A stretch of DNA of 64,000 nucleotides from Streptomyces sp. SCSIO 30461 (GCF_037023745.1 NZ_CP146101.1:7624501-7688500), one strand, 5' to 3'; shown: positions 8,713 to 17,067, numbered from the stretch's first letter. The notes: generated by a model not told the origin, from the sequence alone. A program made the numbers and translations.

Positions 8713-8765
8713 GTGGTCGCCCGCGTACGGGGCTGGGATCAAGAGTGGTCGCCCGCGTGCGGGGT
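8713..8765. repeat. Two-copy 20-bp direct repeat overlapping the end of the padR gene
   Basis: GTGGTCGCCCGCGTACGGGG at about 8712-8731 recurs at 8744-8763 with one change. The stop codon of the PadR gene lies between the copies, so the present C-terminus may have been set by a small duplication. Confidence 0.6.
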
Positions 8766-9380
8766 TCCTGTCGCGTACGGGTTCCGCTGCCCCTCCGCGA
8801 GCACGCCAACAAAGGGCTCGCCCTCTCCGGCGAAGCAGTACGCCCCGCCCTCGATCCGCTCGATCAGACCGCGCGTCCAGCGGGCACCGGCATCAGCGGA
8901 ATGGAGCCACATGTTCATGATCTCGCCGATGTGCCCGAGTCCGCCGGGGCCCTCGGGGGGCAGGTAGTAACCGGTCACCGAAGCACGCCACTCCTCGATA
9001 CCGCGTACCCGCTCCCTGAGCAGCGCGACCGCTTCGCGCCGCTCCAGGTCCACGATGAAGCCCAGCGCCGCGGCGAGCATGTCCGGCTTCTGGTCGTGGG
9101 CCGTCAGCGCCTCACGCAGCAGTGCGAAGTACTCGACCGTGCCCGGCTCCGTGATCTCGTACTCGGTGCGCGGCGGACCGCCCGCCGTGGACGGCGCGAT
9201 CTCATGGACGAGCAGCAGGCCCTGCTTCGCCATCTGCTTGAGCGCGTGGTAGATGGACCCTGGTTTGGCGTTGGACCATTCGTGAGCGCCCCAGTACTCC
9301 AGGTCGTTGCGGACCTGATAGCCGTGCGCCCGCCCGTGCTGCCGCACGGCCCCGAGCACCAGCAGCCGGATCGCCGACAT
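8739..9380 (-). CDS. PadR-family transcriptional regulator
   Basis: Regulator of 213 aa. The N-terminal PadR winged helix covers about residues 1-80 (IRLLVLGAVRQHGRAHGYQV, KPGSIYHALKQMAKQGLL), followed by a helical C-terminal dimerisation/effector region. ATG at 9380 is used; in-frame GTGs at 9386 and 9392 lie closer to the AGGAAGGG ribosome site and are possible starts. PadR proteins are usually repressors of neighbouring efflux or stress genes, but no obvious efflux gene adjoins it. Its target is unknown. Confidence 0.88.
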   Translation of the reverse strand: MSAIRLLVLGAVRQHGRAHGYQVRNDLEYWGAHEWSNAKPGSIYHALKQMAKQGLLLVHEIAPSTAGGPPRTEYEITEPGTVEYFALLREALTAHDQKPDMLAAALGFIVDLERREAVALLRERVRGIEEWRASVTGYYLPPEGPGGLGHIGEIMNMWLHSADAGARWTRGLIERIEGGAYCFAGEGEPFVGVLAEGQRNPYATGTPHAGDHS

Positions 9381-9477
9381 CAGCACCCGCACCCTTCCTG
9401 CCCACCCACTCGACTTCGACCAGGGTAGAGCGGTCCGGGCGCACACCTTCAGGGTGCCCTCGCACGGAGCGCCTGCC

Positions 9478-9711
9478 TCAGGGGACCCATTTGTACTTGC
9501 CGCCCCCGACCCACCGCACGTCCGCGGGATCGTCGAGGTCGATACGGGCCAGCCCGGCGCCATGGGCCAGCCTGATGACATCCAGCATGTCGTGGGCGCT
9601 CCCCGCGACCTCCCCGTGGATCTCCACGATCCGGAACGGCGGATCGCCTGCGGCCACGGGGAGGACGACGACGGGAGTGGGGCGGAACGCCTCATGCGCA
9701 TCGTTGCTCAT
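9478..9711 (-). CDS. Small conserved hypothetical protein, 77 aa
   Basis: I recognise no characterised family. The protein is acidic and compact with the pattern VVVLPVA..FRIVEIHGEVAGSAHDMLDVIRLAHGAGL..IDLDDPADVRWVGGGKYKWVP, a type I recall as a short conserved hypothetical in streptomycetes. It contains no signal peptide or membrane segment. ATG at 9711 is chosen; an upstream GTG at 9744 would lengthen it into a region that looks non-coding. It lies 50 bp after the DinB gene on the same strand and could be co-transcribed with it. Confidence 0.65.
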   Translation of the reverse strand: MSNDAHEAFRPTPVVVLPVAAGDPPFRIVEIHGEVAGSAHDMLDVIRLAHGAGLARIDLDDPADVRWVGGGKYKWVP

Positions 9712-9760
9712 GCCTACAGCGTGTGGCAGAGGCGCGCCTCCCACACGTCGAGCGGCGCGG

Positions 9761-10309
9761 CTACCCCCAGCTCCCGCCGCGCTCCGCCGCCACCAGCTCG
9801 AAGGAACTCCTGCCGTCCAGCGACTCCCGCACGATGTCCGCGTGGCCCGCGTGCCGGGCGATCTCCTCGATGAGGTGCAGCATCATCCAGCGCATCGAGA
9901 CCCGGCCGTCCTTCGGGAACCACGGCGCCGGCGGCAGCGGGAAGGTGTCGTCCAGGCTGGGCACGGAGCGGATGAACTCCTCCGTCTCCTTGGCCACCAT
10001 GTCCCAGAAGGCCAGCATCTCGGGAATCGATTCGCCCTCGGTGAGCCGGAAGCCGTCGGCCCAGGTCTTCTCGTCGCGCTGACGCTCGTTGGGCTGCTCC
10101 TGTGCCATCCGCAGCCAGCTCAGCTCGCACTCGGCGACATGCTTCAGCAGCCCGGACAGGGACAGCTCGCTGGCACTCGGCCTGCCTGCCGCCTGCTCCT
10201 CGGTCAGGCCGATGACGGACCGGCGGACCGCTCCGCGCTGTGCCTCGACGAAGTTCAGGAGCGCGCCGCGCTCGTCGCCGTGTGTCTCCGCGGGTACATG
10301 AGTGACCAT
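9761..10309 (-). CDS. DinB-family (DUF664) protein
   Basis: Cytoplasmic four-helix-bundle protein of 182 aa from the DinB/YfiT superfamily, many members of which are metal-dependent thiol S-transferases; no specific reaction can be inferred. Characteristic features are the N-terminal helix with LNFVEAQRGAVRRSVIGLTE, the central LLKHVAECELSWL carrying one of the usual metal-ligand histidines, and the C-terminal MMLHLIEEIARHAGHADIV with two more, giving a plausible His triad. ATG at 10309 has GAGAGG 8 nt upstream. Same strand as the 77-aa gene downstream. Confidence 0.85.
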   Translation of the reverse strand: MVTHVPAETHGDERGALLNFVEAQRGAVRRSVIGLTEEQAAGRPSASELSLSGLLKHVAECELSWLRMAQEQPNERQRDEKTWADGFRLTEGESIPEMLAFWDMVAKETEEFIRSVPSLDDTFPLPPAPWFPKDGRVSMRWMMLHLIEEIARHAGHADIVRESLDGRSSFELVAAERGGSWG

Positions 10310-10421
10310 GGTGTGCGCCTCTCGGTGGTGCCTGTGCCTTGCTCTGCCTGACACCCACCAAGCTACGGACCCTTGCGGTCAGCTTCTGTCCTCGACGTGC
10401 AGGGGACACGCGTATTGGTCC

Positions 10422-11879
10422 TCAGAGGGGAAACCTCGTACGGCCGTGCTGCACGGAGATCCACTTCTGAGTGGTGAACGCCTCCACCGTGGCATCGCCG
10501 CCGAGCCGTCCGAGCCCGGACAGCTTCTCGCCGCCGAAGGCGACCAGGGGCTCGTCCTGGACCGTGGAGTCGTTGACGTGGAACATCCCGGTCTCGATCC
10601 GATGGGCGAAGCGCACACCCCGACCCACATCACGCGTGTGCACCGCTCCGCTCAGGCCGTACGGGCTGTCGTTCACCATCCGTACGGCTTCCTCCTCACC
10701 GTGGAACGGCGCCAGCAGCGCCACCGGTCCGAAGATCTCCTGGCGCAGCAGCGGTGACTGCTCGGGCAGGCCCGCGAGCACGGTCGGCTCCACCAGCGTG
10801 CCTCGCACCCGTCCCCGCACCAGCGCCGTGGCGCCGTCCGCCACCGCCTGGTCCACCAGACCGGCCAGGGACTCGGCCTGGAGGCTGTCGATGACCGGTC
10901 CGATCTGGGTCTCCGGGTCTCTGGGGTCGCCGGTGCGCAGCGCCGCCACCTTCGCGACGAACTTCTCGGTGAACGCGGCCTCCACCGAACGGTCGACGAG
11001 AATGCGGTTGGCGGCCGTGCACACCTGGCCCTGGTAGAGGAAGCGGCTGAAGACGGCCGCGTCCACGGCGTGGTCCAGATCGGCGTCGTCTAGGACGACC
11101 AGCGCGCTGTTGCCGCTCAGCTCCAGGACACAGCGCTTGAAGTTGCGGCCCGCTACCGCTCCGACATGGCGGCCCACCCGATCGGATCCCGCGAACGAGA
11201 TCACCTTCGGCACGGGGTGCTCTATCAGCGCGTCGCCTACCTCGGCGATGTCCGTGACCAGGACGTTGAGCAGTCCCCGCGGCAGCCCCGCGTCCTCGAA
11301 GATCCTGGCGATCAGGCCGCCGCCGACCACCGGGGTGTGCTGGTTGGGCTTGATGACCACCGCGTTGCCGAGCGCGAGTGCGGGTGCGACCGACTTGAGG
11401 GTCACCAGGAACGGGAAGTTGTACGGGGTGATCACCCCGACGACGCCGACGGGCAGCCGGTAGACGCGGTTCTCCTTGCCGTCGGTCTGGGACGGGAGCA
11501 CCCGGCCCTCAGGGCGCACCGCGAGCCGGATCGCCTCGCGCAGGTACTCCTTGGCGAGGTGGATCTCGAACGCCGCTTTGAGCCTGGTACCGCCGAGTTC
11601 CTCGGCGATCGCGTCGGCTATCCGGTCCGAGCGCTCCTCGACGATGCGCAGGGCCCGCTCGAATACCAGTCGGCGGGTGTAGGGGTTGGTCTCGGCCCAG
11701 GGCCGCTGGGCGCGCTCGGCCGCCCGGTAGGCCTGGTCGACCTCGGCGACGGTGGCCACGGTGATCGCCGCGAGCTTCTCCCCGTTGTACGGATTGAAGT
11801 CGATGATGTCCCACGAGCCGCTGCCGGTCCGCCACTCGCCGTCGATGTACTGGTGGGCCAGGTCGGTGAAGAAGGACAT
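10422..11879 (-). CDS. NAD(P)-dependent aldehyde dehydrogenase
   Basis: Oxidises an aldehyde to the acid with NAD(P)+, 485 aa. Landmarks in order: VGVITPYNFPFLVTLKSVAPAL with the Asn169-type oxyanion residue, the cofactor-binding VVIKPNQHTP and FAGSDRVGRHV, the general base in LELSGNSALV, and the catalytic Cys in YQGQVCTAANRI. It resembles the benzaldehyde/vanillin/salicylaldehyde dehydrogenase group more than betaine aldehyde enzymes; exact substrate unknown. ATG at 11879 follows AAGGGA. It lies 81 bp downstream of the XRE regulator on the same strand, but with no evidence that they work together. Confidence 0.93.
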   Translation of the reverse strand: MSFFTDLAHQYIDGEWRTGSGSWDIIDFNPYNGEKLAAITVATVAEVDQAYRAAERAQRPWAETNPYTRRLVFERALRIVEERSDRIADAIAEELGGTRLKAAFEIHLAKEYLREAIRLAVRPEGRVLPSQTDGKENRVYRLPVGVVGVITPYNFPFLVTLKSVAPALALGNAVVIKPNQHTPVVGGGLIARIFEDAGLPRGLLNVLVTDIAEVGDALIEHPVPKVISFAGSDRVGRHVGAVAGRNFKRCVLELSGNSALVVLDDADLDHAVDAAVFSRFLYQGQVCTAANRILVDRSVEAAFTEKFVAKVAALRTGDPRDPETQIGPVIDSLQAESLAGLVDQAVADGATALVRGRVRGTLVEPTVLAGLPEQSPLLRQEIFGPVALLAPFHGEEEAVRMVNDSPYGLSGAVHTRDVGRGVRFAHRIETGMFHVNDSTVQDEPLVAFGGEKLSGLGRLGGDATVEAFTTQKWISVQHGRTRFPL

Positions 11880-11960
11880 GCGATCCCTTACTTCTATGGG
11901 CGCTGTGGGCGTCGGCAGATCAGAACTTTCGGCCTGTCGGCCTTTCATCGTACTGTCGTT

Positions 11961-12854
11961 TTAAATGAGTTGAAGTAGTCCGCGCAGCAGGTCACGACTC
12001 TCGTCGGGCCCCGGCGACTCCTCGTGCAACCGACCCATCACCCGCTCGTACTGGGCGACTTCCTCCCGCTTGTCCAGATACAGCGCGCTTGTCAGCTGCT
12101 CCAGATAGACGAGGTCCGAGAGATCGGACTCGGGGAAACGCAGCATGGTGAACGTCCCGGACTCTCCCGCGTGGCCGCCAAAGCTGAACGGCATCACCTG
12201 GACGGTGACGTTCGACTGCTCAGACACCTCGATCAGATGCCTCAACTGCCCCCGCATCACGCCCCGATCGCCATAGGGGCGCCGCAGGGCCGCTTCGTCC
12301 AGCACGACGTGCAGGCCAGGGGCGCGCTCGGAGACCAGGATCTTCTGACGCTCAAGACGCAGCGCCACCCGCTTGTCGATCTCGACGACGGGCGCGTCCG
12401 GCATACCGCGCGAGACGACCGCGTGCGCGTAGGCCTCGGTCTGCAGAAGTCCGTGCACGAACTGGACTTCGTAGATACGGATCAGGGATGCCGCTCCCTC
12501 AAGACCGATGTACGTCTGGAACCAGCCGGGCAGCACCGAACCGTAACTGTGCCACCAGCCGGCCACGTTGGCTTCACGGGCGAGGGCGAGCAGCGAATCG
12601 CGCTCGGTGTCGTCAGTGACTCCGTAGAGAGTGAGGAGATCCTCGACATCCCTGGCCTTGAAGCTCACCCGTCCCAACTCCATACGGCTGATCTTGGATT
12701 CGGATGCGCGGATGGAGTAGCCGGCCGCCTCGCGCGTGATGCCGCGCGACTCCCTGAGCCGTCTCAACTGTGAGCCCAGCAGGATGCGGCGCACGACCGA
12801 CCCACCCCCGGAGCCTTCGGACTGGGGGTACCCCCAGGACTCCCCTGGCGTCAC
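11961..12854 (-). CDS. WhiJ-like XRE regulator (helix-turn-helix plus DUF5753)
   Basis: DNA-binding protein of 297 aa in the WhiJ family, which affects development and antibiotic production in Streptomyces. Residues about 20-80 hold the HTH (LRRLRESRGITREAAGYSIR, SKISRMELG). The rest is the DUF5753 effector region (WWHSYGSVLPGWFQTYIGLE, VQFVHGLLQTEAYA). The GTG at 12854 is chosen because GGAGGG lies 9 nt upstream; longer starts have no ribosome site. A perfect 16-bp palindrome (12822-12837) falls within the first codons. Divergent from a GHKL ATPase gene and followed on the map by a DUF397 gene, the usual three-gene WhiJ-type set. Likely binds the shared repeats at 13041 and 14146. Confidence 0.9.
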   Translation of the reverse strand: MTPGESWGYPQSEGSGGGSVVRRILLGSQLRRLRESRGITREAAGYSIRASESKISRMELGRVSFKARDVEDLLTLYGVTDDTERDSLLALAREANVAGWWHSYGSVLPGWFQTYIGLEGAASLIRIYEVQFVHGLLQTEAYAHAVVSRGMPDAPVVEIDKRVALRLERQKILVSERAPGLHVVLDEAALRRPYGDRGVMRGQLRHLIEVSEQSNVTVQVMPFSFGGHAGESGTFTMLRFPESDLSDLVYLEQLTSALYLDKREEVAQYERVMGRLHEESPGPDESRDLLRGLLQLI

Positions 12855-13040
12855 GTCTACCAACCCTCCCAACGCTGCTGTGTCGCGGAGCCCCCCGCGC
12901 CCCGAGTCCCGGATTCTGCCATCAAACGCTCCACCCCGTACTCGATCGATTACGGAAATGGGAAGCCTTTGGGGAACGGCGCGCGGAAGCCCACAAGAAG
13001 AAAGCGGAGTGAACCGGCACGGGGCAGGACAGGACGGGCG

Positions 13041-13070
13041 CGTGCACGTGCATCTGCCCTTGCATCTGCC
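13041..13070 (-). promoter_or_regulatory. Operator-like long repeat, copy A
   Basis: Reading the minus strand, a 29-bp stretch (GCAGATGCA, three variable bases, then GCAGATGCACGTGCACG) lies between the divergent XRE and ATPase genes. It matches 27 of 29 positions of copy B at 14146-14174. Internally it contains two GCAGATGCA half-repeats 12 bp apart and the palindrome GTGCACGTGCAC overlapping its end. Confidence 0.7.
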
Positions 13071-13110
13071 TACCGCATTGGGAACCATGGAGCTCGCGCA
13101 CCTGCGTACT

Positions 13111-13140
13111 CGTTCGTGTTCGTTCGTGTTCGTTCGTGTT
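13111..13140 (+). repeat. Three perfect tandem 10-bp repeats
   Basis: CGTTCGTGTT occurs three times head to tail, 37 bp upstream of the ATPase start. Copy number could vary by slippage and alter promoter or leader spacing. Confidence 0.85.
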
Positions 13141-13176
13141 GTAGCGCCACAGCCGCGATTCCCGGGAGTGCCTCGC

Positions 13177-13722
13177 ATGGGGACGAATGGATCGACCATG
13201 CTCGAGCCGTTACGGCAGGGCCCTCCACCGATCGACGCCTCAGACGCCTCCAGTTCGGCCTCCTGCACTCTGCCGCCCCGCTATGAAGCGGTGCGTGGCG
13301 CACGGACGTTCACAAGCAGGACGCTCGCCGCATGGGGCCTCAGCGAGCGCTTCGACGATGTCGCCCTGGTGGTCTCCGAACTCGTCACCAACGCCCTGCG
13401 GCATGCCCTGCCCGTGGACGCTCCACGAGGCCAGGAGCAGCCGGTGCGGCTGCATCTGATGCGTTGGACAGGGCGGTTGGTGTGCGCGGTACGCGACCCC
13501 AGCCAGGAGAGTCCGGTGGCGTCCGAGGCGGAGGACTCGGCCGAATGCGGCCGGGGACTCTTCCTCGTGGATTCCTTCAGCGACAGCTGGGGCTGGCAGC
13601 CGCTGGCTGGTCCGGTGACCGGGAAGGTCGTATGGGCGCTGTTCAGGCTCCCGGCGACGGACGGCACGGGCTGCGGGGGACCCGGAAGGCCTGCCGACGG
13701 CAACGAGCGCACGACCGACTGA
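13177..13722 (+). CDS. GHKL ATP-binding regulatory protein (anti-sigma/AbaA-like ATPase)
   Basis: A 181-aa protein with a HATPase_c_2 domain. It shows the N box in FDDVALVVSELVTNALRHA and the G1 box in ECGRGLFLVDSFSDSWGW, with a variable N-terminus of about 40 residues. Such proteins act as anti-sigma kinases or as partners of WhiJ-type regulators. ATG at 13177 has GGGAG 8 nt upstream; ATG at 13198 is an alternative. Divergent from the XRE gene and convergent with the DUF397 gene, completing the WhiJ-type set. No recognisable sigma factor is adjacent. Confidence 0.85.
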   Translation: MGTNGSTMLEPLRQGPPPIDASDASSSASCTLPPRYEAVRGARTFTSRTLAAWGLSERFDDVALVVSELVTNALRHALPVDAPRGQEQPVRLHLMRWTGRLVCAVRDPSQESPVASEAEDSAECGRGLFLVDSFSDSWGWQPLAGPVTGKVVWALFRLPATDGTGCGGPGRPADGNERTTD

Positions 13723-13773
13723 CCCCCGCACCCGGATGTCCCGACGCGGGGCCCGGCTCGGACGCCCTGGAAT

Positions 13774-14082
13774 CTACGCGGGTTGAGTGTCCAGGTACTC
13801 GTCGAATCGACCGTCGAGGCCGCCGGCGCACCGGCCCGCATTCCGGCCTCCTACCAGGTGGTCGAACTCTCCGTCCTTCACACCCAGCAGCAGCGCCTCG
13901 ATCTCGGCCGGGGTGTAGACGAGTGCCGGCCCGTCCGGGAAGCGTGAGTTGCGCATCGCCACATCGCCGCCCGGGAGTTTCGCGAACTCCACGCACGCGC
14001 CCTGCGAGTTGCTGTGACGGCTCTTCTGCCAGACGACCCCGTGAATCTCTGTCGCCGCCATGCCGTTGTACACGTGCTGCAC
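13774..14082 (-). CDS. DUF397 small protein of WhiJ-type locus
   Basis: A 102-aa protein. The DUF397 core shows VVWQKSRHSNSQGACVEFAK, then VAMRNSRFPDGPALVYTPAEIEALLLGVKDGEFDHLV. Proteins of this kind are encoded beside WhiJ-like regulators and appear to antagonise them, toxin-antitoxin fashion. GTG at 14082 is chosen since GGGAG sits 6 nt upstream; an internal ATG at 14061 is possible. A C-terminal extension of about 25 residues (GRNAGRCAGGLDGRFDEYL) goes beyond the usual 60-80 aa. The operator-like copy B lies 64 bp upstream of its start. Confidence 0.88.
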   Translation of the reverse strand: MQHVYNGMAATEIHGVVWQKSRHSNSQGACVEFAKLPGGDVAMRNSRFPDGPALVYTPAEIEALLLGVKDGEFDHLVGGRNAGRCAGGLDGRFDEYLDTQPA

Positions 14083-14145
14083 AGGACGCTCCCGAGTTGC
14101 AAAGGTGCAGATGTCAACTGTCCTGGATCATAGCTGTGTTCATAT

Positions 14146-14174
14146 GCAGATGCATGAGCAGATGCACGTGCACG
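14146..14174 (+). promoter_or_regulatory. Operator-like long repeat, copy B
   Basis: Plus-strand counterpart of copy A (27/29 identical), beginning 64 bp upstream of the DUF397 GTG. A further partial motif GTGCAGATG lies at 14105-14113, nearer the gene. The placement at both promoters of the WhiJ-like set suggests a binding site for the XRE protein. Confidence 0.7.
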
Positions 14175-14754
14175 GGGCATGCCCCCATTACGCGCTCCCC
14201 CGAAACGGAGGACCCGCGACCGGATCGCAGTGCGGGGCGCTCAGGTGAACCCGCTGGCTGAAAGACGCGCGTCCCGCCCTTTCGGATCCAGGTTCCGGGC
14301 ATTCGCACCGCCCCTGGTAGCTCACCGATCGGGACACATCCGGCGGAGTCGGAACATCCGCTCCCGTTCGAGGACCTGTGCTTCCGCTTTGCCCGCCCTG
14401 CGAACAGCCGTGCCGGAGGGGCGCCGGGTGGCTCCCTGGCGGTGGACGCCCACTGTCCACGACGCGCCGTCGGGCTGACGCCGTACGGATGCCGGACGGA
14501 TGCACGAACCTTCCATCGGTCCTCATACGTACGAAGGCCCGACTTTACTCACTCGGATACGAGCCGGTGCCGTACCGGGTCGAGCGGAGTCGCAACCCGG
14601 CACTGGTGCGCCGAACGGTTGTCCGCATTCCGGACGCCCGCCCGAATCCATCGGCGCATCCCGGGTACGCGAGTGCCACGAACGACGCAGAACCACCCGA
14701 TCCGGCCGACTGGTAGCTTGCTGTGGTCTTGCACACAACGAGGGGGACGCGATC
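14175..14754. other. Gene-free interval of about 580 bp
   Basis: No open frame here shows Streptomyces codon bias or a recognisable domain, and base composition is more even than in the neighbouring genes. It may contain the promoter of the downstream lipoprotein gene. I see no convincing repeat or RNA. Confidence 0.5.
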
Positions 14755-15276
14755 GTGAACAAGCCCGTACGTCAGGGAATTGCCGCCACCGGCCTCGCCG
14801 CCGCCCTCATGCTGACCGGCTGCGGCAGCGGCGACGCCGCGGACAAGGGCGGCAAGGCCACCTCCGCGGCCCCGAGCGCCGCCACAGGCGGCGGCTCGGG
14901 TGAGTCGTCACCCGCCGCCGACCTCACGGGGCTCCAGGGCACATGGTCCGCCATGGGCAGCGAGATGGTCGCCCTCTCGTTCCAGGACGACAAGGTCTCA
15001 CTGATCGCCGGTCCGCGCGTCTGTACCGGAGTTGCCAAGAGCGGCGCGGAGAAGCCCACGCTGACCCTCAAGTGCGGGGACGGCGACACCAAGCGCACGA
15101 CGGGCACGGTCGAGTCCCATGACGCCGGGACCGTGGTGGTCTCATGGGAGAGCGGCACCAAGGACTCACTCACCAAGACGGACGCCAGCGGGCTCCCCTC
15201 AGGCCTTCCCACGAGTATTCCCACGGACCTGCCGAAGGGGCTGCCGACGGCCGTGGCGTCCGCGGTTCCGCAGTAG
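14755..15276 (+). CDS. Putative lipoprotein with Pro-rich tail
   Basis: Exported lipoprotein of 173 aa, function unknown. A short basic N-terminus and hydrophobic core end in the lipobox LTGC, followed by a Gly/Ser/Ala linker. The folded part (LQGTWSAMGSEMVALSFQDD to VVVSWESGTKDSL) looks like a small beta-barrel with one Cys pair (CTG, KCG). The C-terminus is a repeat of G-L-P / D-L-P triplets (SGLPSGLPTSIPTDLPKGLP). GTG at 14755 has AGGGGGA about 8 nt upstream. It is convergent with the DUF2786 gene, 18 bp apart. Confidence 0.8.
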   Translation: MNKPVRQGIAATGLAAALMLTGCGSGDAADKGGKATSAAPSAATGGGSGESSPAADLTGLQGTWSAMGSEMVALSFQDDKVSLIAGPRVCTGVAKSGAEKPTLTLKCGDGDTKRTTGTVESHDAGTVVVSWESGTKDSLTKTDASGLPSGLPTSIPTDLPKGLPTAVASAVPQ

Positions 15277-15294
15277 CCCGTCAGGGGCGAGCGG

Positions 15295-16527
15295 TCAACC
15301 GGGCAGTCGGCCCTGGGGTGATGACGGCGACCGATTCCGCGACCACGGCATACGTGCGTCATCGGCGGCCGTCCTGCCCTGGTGCCAGCCGTCGGCGTCG
15401 GTCGCACCGCGCACCCGCGTACTGACGGTCGTCGGGAAGAGCCGCTCGGCATGCGCCGCGACCGCCACCTCACGGGCCGCGAGCACCGGGAACAGCGGCT
15501 CGGCCGAGCCAGCTCCCCCGGCTTCCCCAACCGCCCCCGCGCCCTCCCCGGCCCGCATTTCGGCAGCGGCCGCGGTCTCGGCGAGCCGACTGCCCAGCCG
15601 GTCCGCGTAGGCCAGCAGGAAGGACTGCCGGAAGGTCTTGGTGCGTTTGCGGCCACCCGCACGCTGGGCGGCCTCCGAACGCGTCATCGCCGTGGTGCCC
15701 TGCACCAGCAGCGAGGTGAAGAGCAGCTCGACCGCGTCCAGGTCGGGCTCGAAACCGACCACGGTGGAGAAGCCGATGGCGCTGTTCCAGACGGCGCGGC
15801 AGCGGTTCGCCCTCGCCACGGCGTCCAGCAGAATCGCCTTGGCCTGCTCATACGGCGCGTCCACCCCGATACGGCAGGCACCGGGCAGATCGGTGCGGTG
15901 GGTACGGGCCCTGAGCAGCGCCTCGTCGATGCTGTAGCGCACCATCAGCTCCTGGGCCTTCGCGGTGAGCGCCTCCGCTTCCTCCGGGAAGCCGGTGGCC
16001 TCGGCCTTGGCGAGCAGCCCGCGGACCCTGACCAGCATCCGGGGCTCGTCGCCGGTCGGCGGCATGCGGGGGAAGGAGGCGCCGGGGACCGGCCCCGCCG
16101 GTTCCAGCGCCGGGAGCCGGACCAGCAACCGGTAGAGCTCCAGCACGGCGACCATGCGCGAGAACCTGTCCCCGTGGCGCGCCCCACCGGCGGTTTCGGC
16201 GCGCAACGCGGCGAGCTGAGCGGCCCAGCGGGGCGGCAGATCCTGCCCGTACCGTCGTGTCTCACTCGTGATCAGTTCGGCGACCAGCCCGGCATGGGTG
16301 TCCGTGAGCTCACGGCGCGTGAACCGTGCGAGATCGGCCGGCTGCCAACCGCGCTCCCAGGTGCGGCGTACGAACTCCGCACCGCGCCTGACCACTTCGG
16401 CGTCGGCGGCGGGGGGCGCGGCGGCCAGCAGCGACGCGCCCGTGTCGAGCGCATCGTCGCCATCGGCGTACAGCGCGCCGCCGAGCGCCTGTTCCACCGC
16501 ATCGTCCACGCCGTTCACACCGCTCAC
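15295..16527 (-). CDS. DUF2786-containing protein
   Basis: A 410-aa cytoplasmic protein with the DUF2786 domain near residues 165-205 (MLVRVRGLLAKAEATGFPEEAEALTAKAQELM), widespread but uncharacterised. The remainder is helical and includes a conserved FTSLLVQGTTAM and KTFRQSFLLAYADRL. The Ala/Gly-rich stretch around residue 335 is low-complexity. GTG at 16527 is chosen although only a weak GAG precedes it. A perfect 8-1-8 palindrome lies 45-61 bp upstream. I would not assign a role. Confidence 0.8.
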   Translation of the reverse strand: MSGVNGVDDAVEQALGGALYADGDDALDTGASLLAAAPPAADAEVVRRGAEFVRRTWERGWQPADLARFTRRELTDTHAGLVAELITSETRRYGQDLPPRWAAQLAALRAETAGGARHGDRFSRMVAVLELYRLLVRLPALEPAGPVPGASFPRMPPTGDEPRMLVRVRGLLAKAEATGFPEEAEALTAKAQELMVRYSIDEALLRARTHRTDLPGACRIGVDAPYEQAKAILLDAVARANRCRAVWNSAIGFSTVVGFEPDLDAVELLFTSLLVQGTTAMTRSEAAQRAGGRKRTKTFRQSFLLAYADRLGSRLAETAAAAEMRAGEGAGAVGEAGGAGSAEPLFPVLAAREVAVAAHAERLFPTTVSTRVRGATDADGWHQGRTAADDARMPWSRNRSPSSPQGRLPG

Positions 16528-16571
16528 ATCTCATGAGCCTACGCGAGCGCGGCGGGGTGATCCCCCCAGCC

Positions 16572-16588
16572 ATCCACAGCCTGTGGAT
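16572..16588. promoter_or_regulatory. 17-bp perfect palindrome upstream of the DUF2786 gene
   Basis: ATCCACAG-C-CTGTGGAT, 45 bp upstream of the DUF2786 start codon. The size and symmetry suit a dimeric regulator. Confidence 0.5.
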
Positions 16589-16634
16589 ATCGAACTGTCG
16601 AACAGCGCCATCGGCCGGCACCCGACGACCGGCG

Positions 16635-17067
16635 CCTAAGGGCTGTCCCGTAATCCGCGGTGGATCAGAGCGCGGCGTCAGGGTATGGGGTCTCCCCCGG
16701 CCCCTGGGGCCGAGGCGTATGGGGTCTCCCCCGGCCCCTGGGGCCGAGGCGTATGGGGTCTCCCCCGGCCCCTGGGGCCGAGGCGTATGGGGTCTCCCCC
16801 GGCCCCTGGGGCCGAGGCGTATGGGGTCTCCCCCGGCCCCTGGGGCCGAGGCGTATGGGGTCTCCCCCGGCCCCTGGGGCCGAGGCGTATGGGGTCTCCC
16901 CCGGCCCCTGGGGCCGAGGGGACGCAACGCAAGGCGGAGGGTCGCCCGCATACCGGGTGTATTCGGGCGATTCGACAACGCAGCGTGGGGGCACCTCCCG
17001 GCGAAGCCAGGGGGAGTGCCGTAGCTGTCGCCGCGCGCCCGCCGGGGACTACGGGACAGCCCTTAGG
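16635..17067. mobile_element. 433-bp MITE-like element with 22-bp terminal inverted repeats
   Basis: The left end (16635-16656) reads CCTAAGGGCTGTCCCGTA followed by ATCC; the right end (17046-17067) is its complement with one mismatch. The outer bases are TA on both sides, compatible with TA target duplication around AGGGCTGTCCCGTA ends, though CTAA/TTAG flanks also fit a YTAR preference. It encodes no transposase. Inside are seven 34-bp tandem repeats and unique DNA. It ends 8 bp before the acetyltransferase start codon. Confidence 0.75.
16683..16919 (+). repeat. Seven tandem copies of a 34-bp unit
   Basis: Units begin at 16683, 16717, 16751, 16785, 16819, 16853 and 16887 and are identical apart from the last base of the seventh. 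Each contains GTATGGGGTCTCCCCC and the dyad CGGCCCCTGGGGCCG, so single strands could fold into a chain of hairpins. The unit length is not a multiple of three, and there is no variable spacer, so it is neither coding nor CRISPR. Confidence 0.95.

Noticed and set aside
14179..14750. Several short frames before the lipoprotein gene
   Set aside because: None shows codon bias or similarity that I recognise.
16572..16588. DnaA box pair (ATCCACAG/CTGTGGAT)
   Set aside because: Lacks the TTGTCCACA core, is a single dyad and is far from replication initiation genes; more like a regulator palindrome.
16683..16919. CRISPR array
   Set aside because: Repeats are directly tandem with no spacers and no cas genes nearby; a minisatellite instead.
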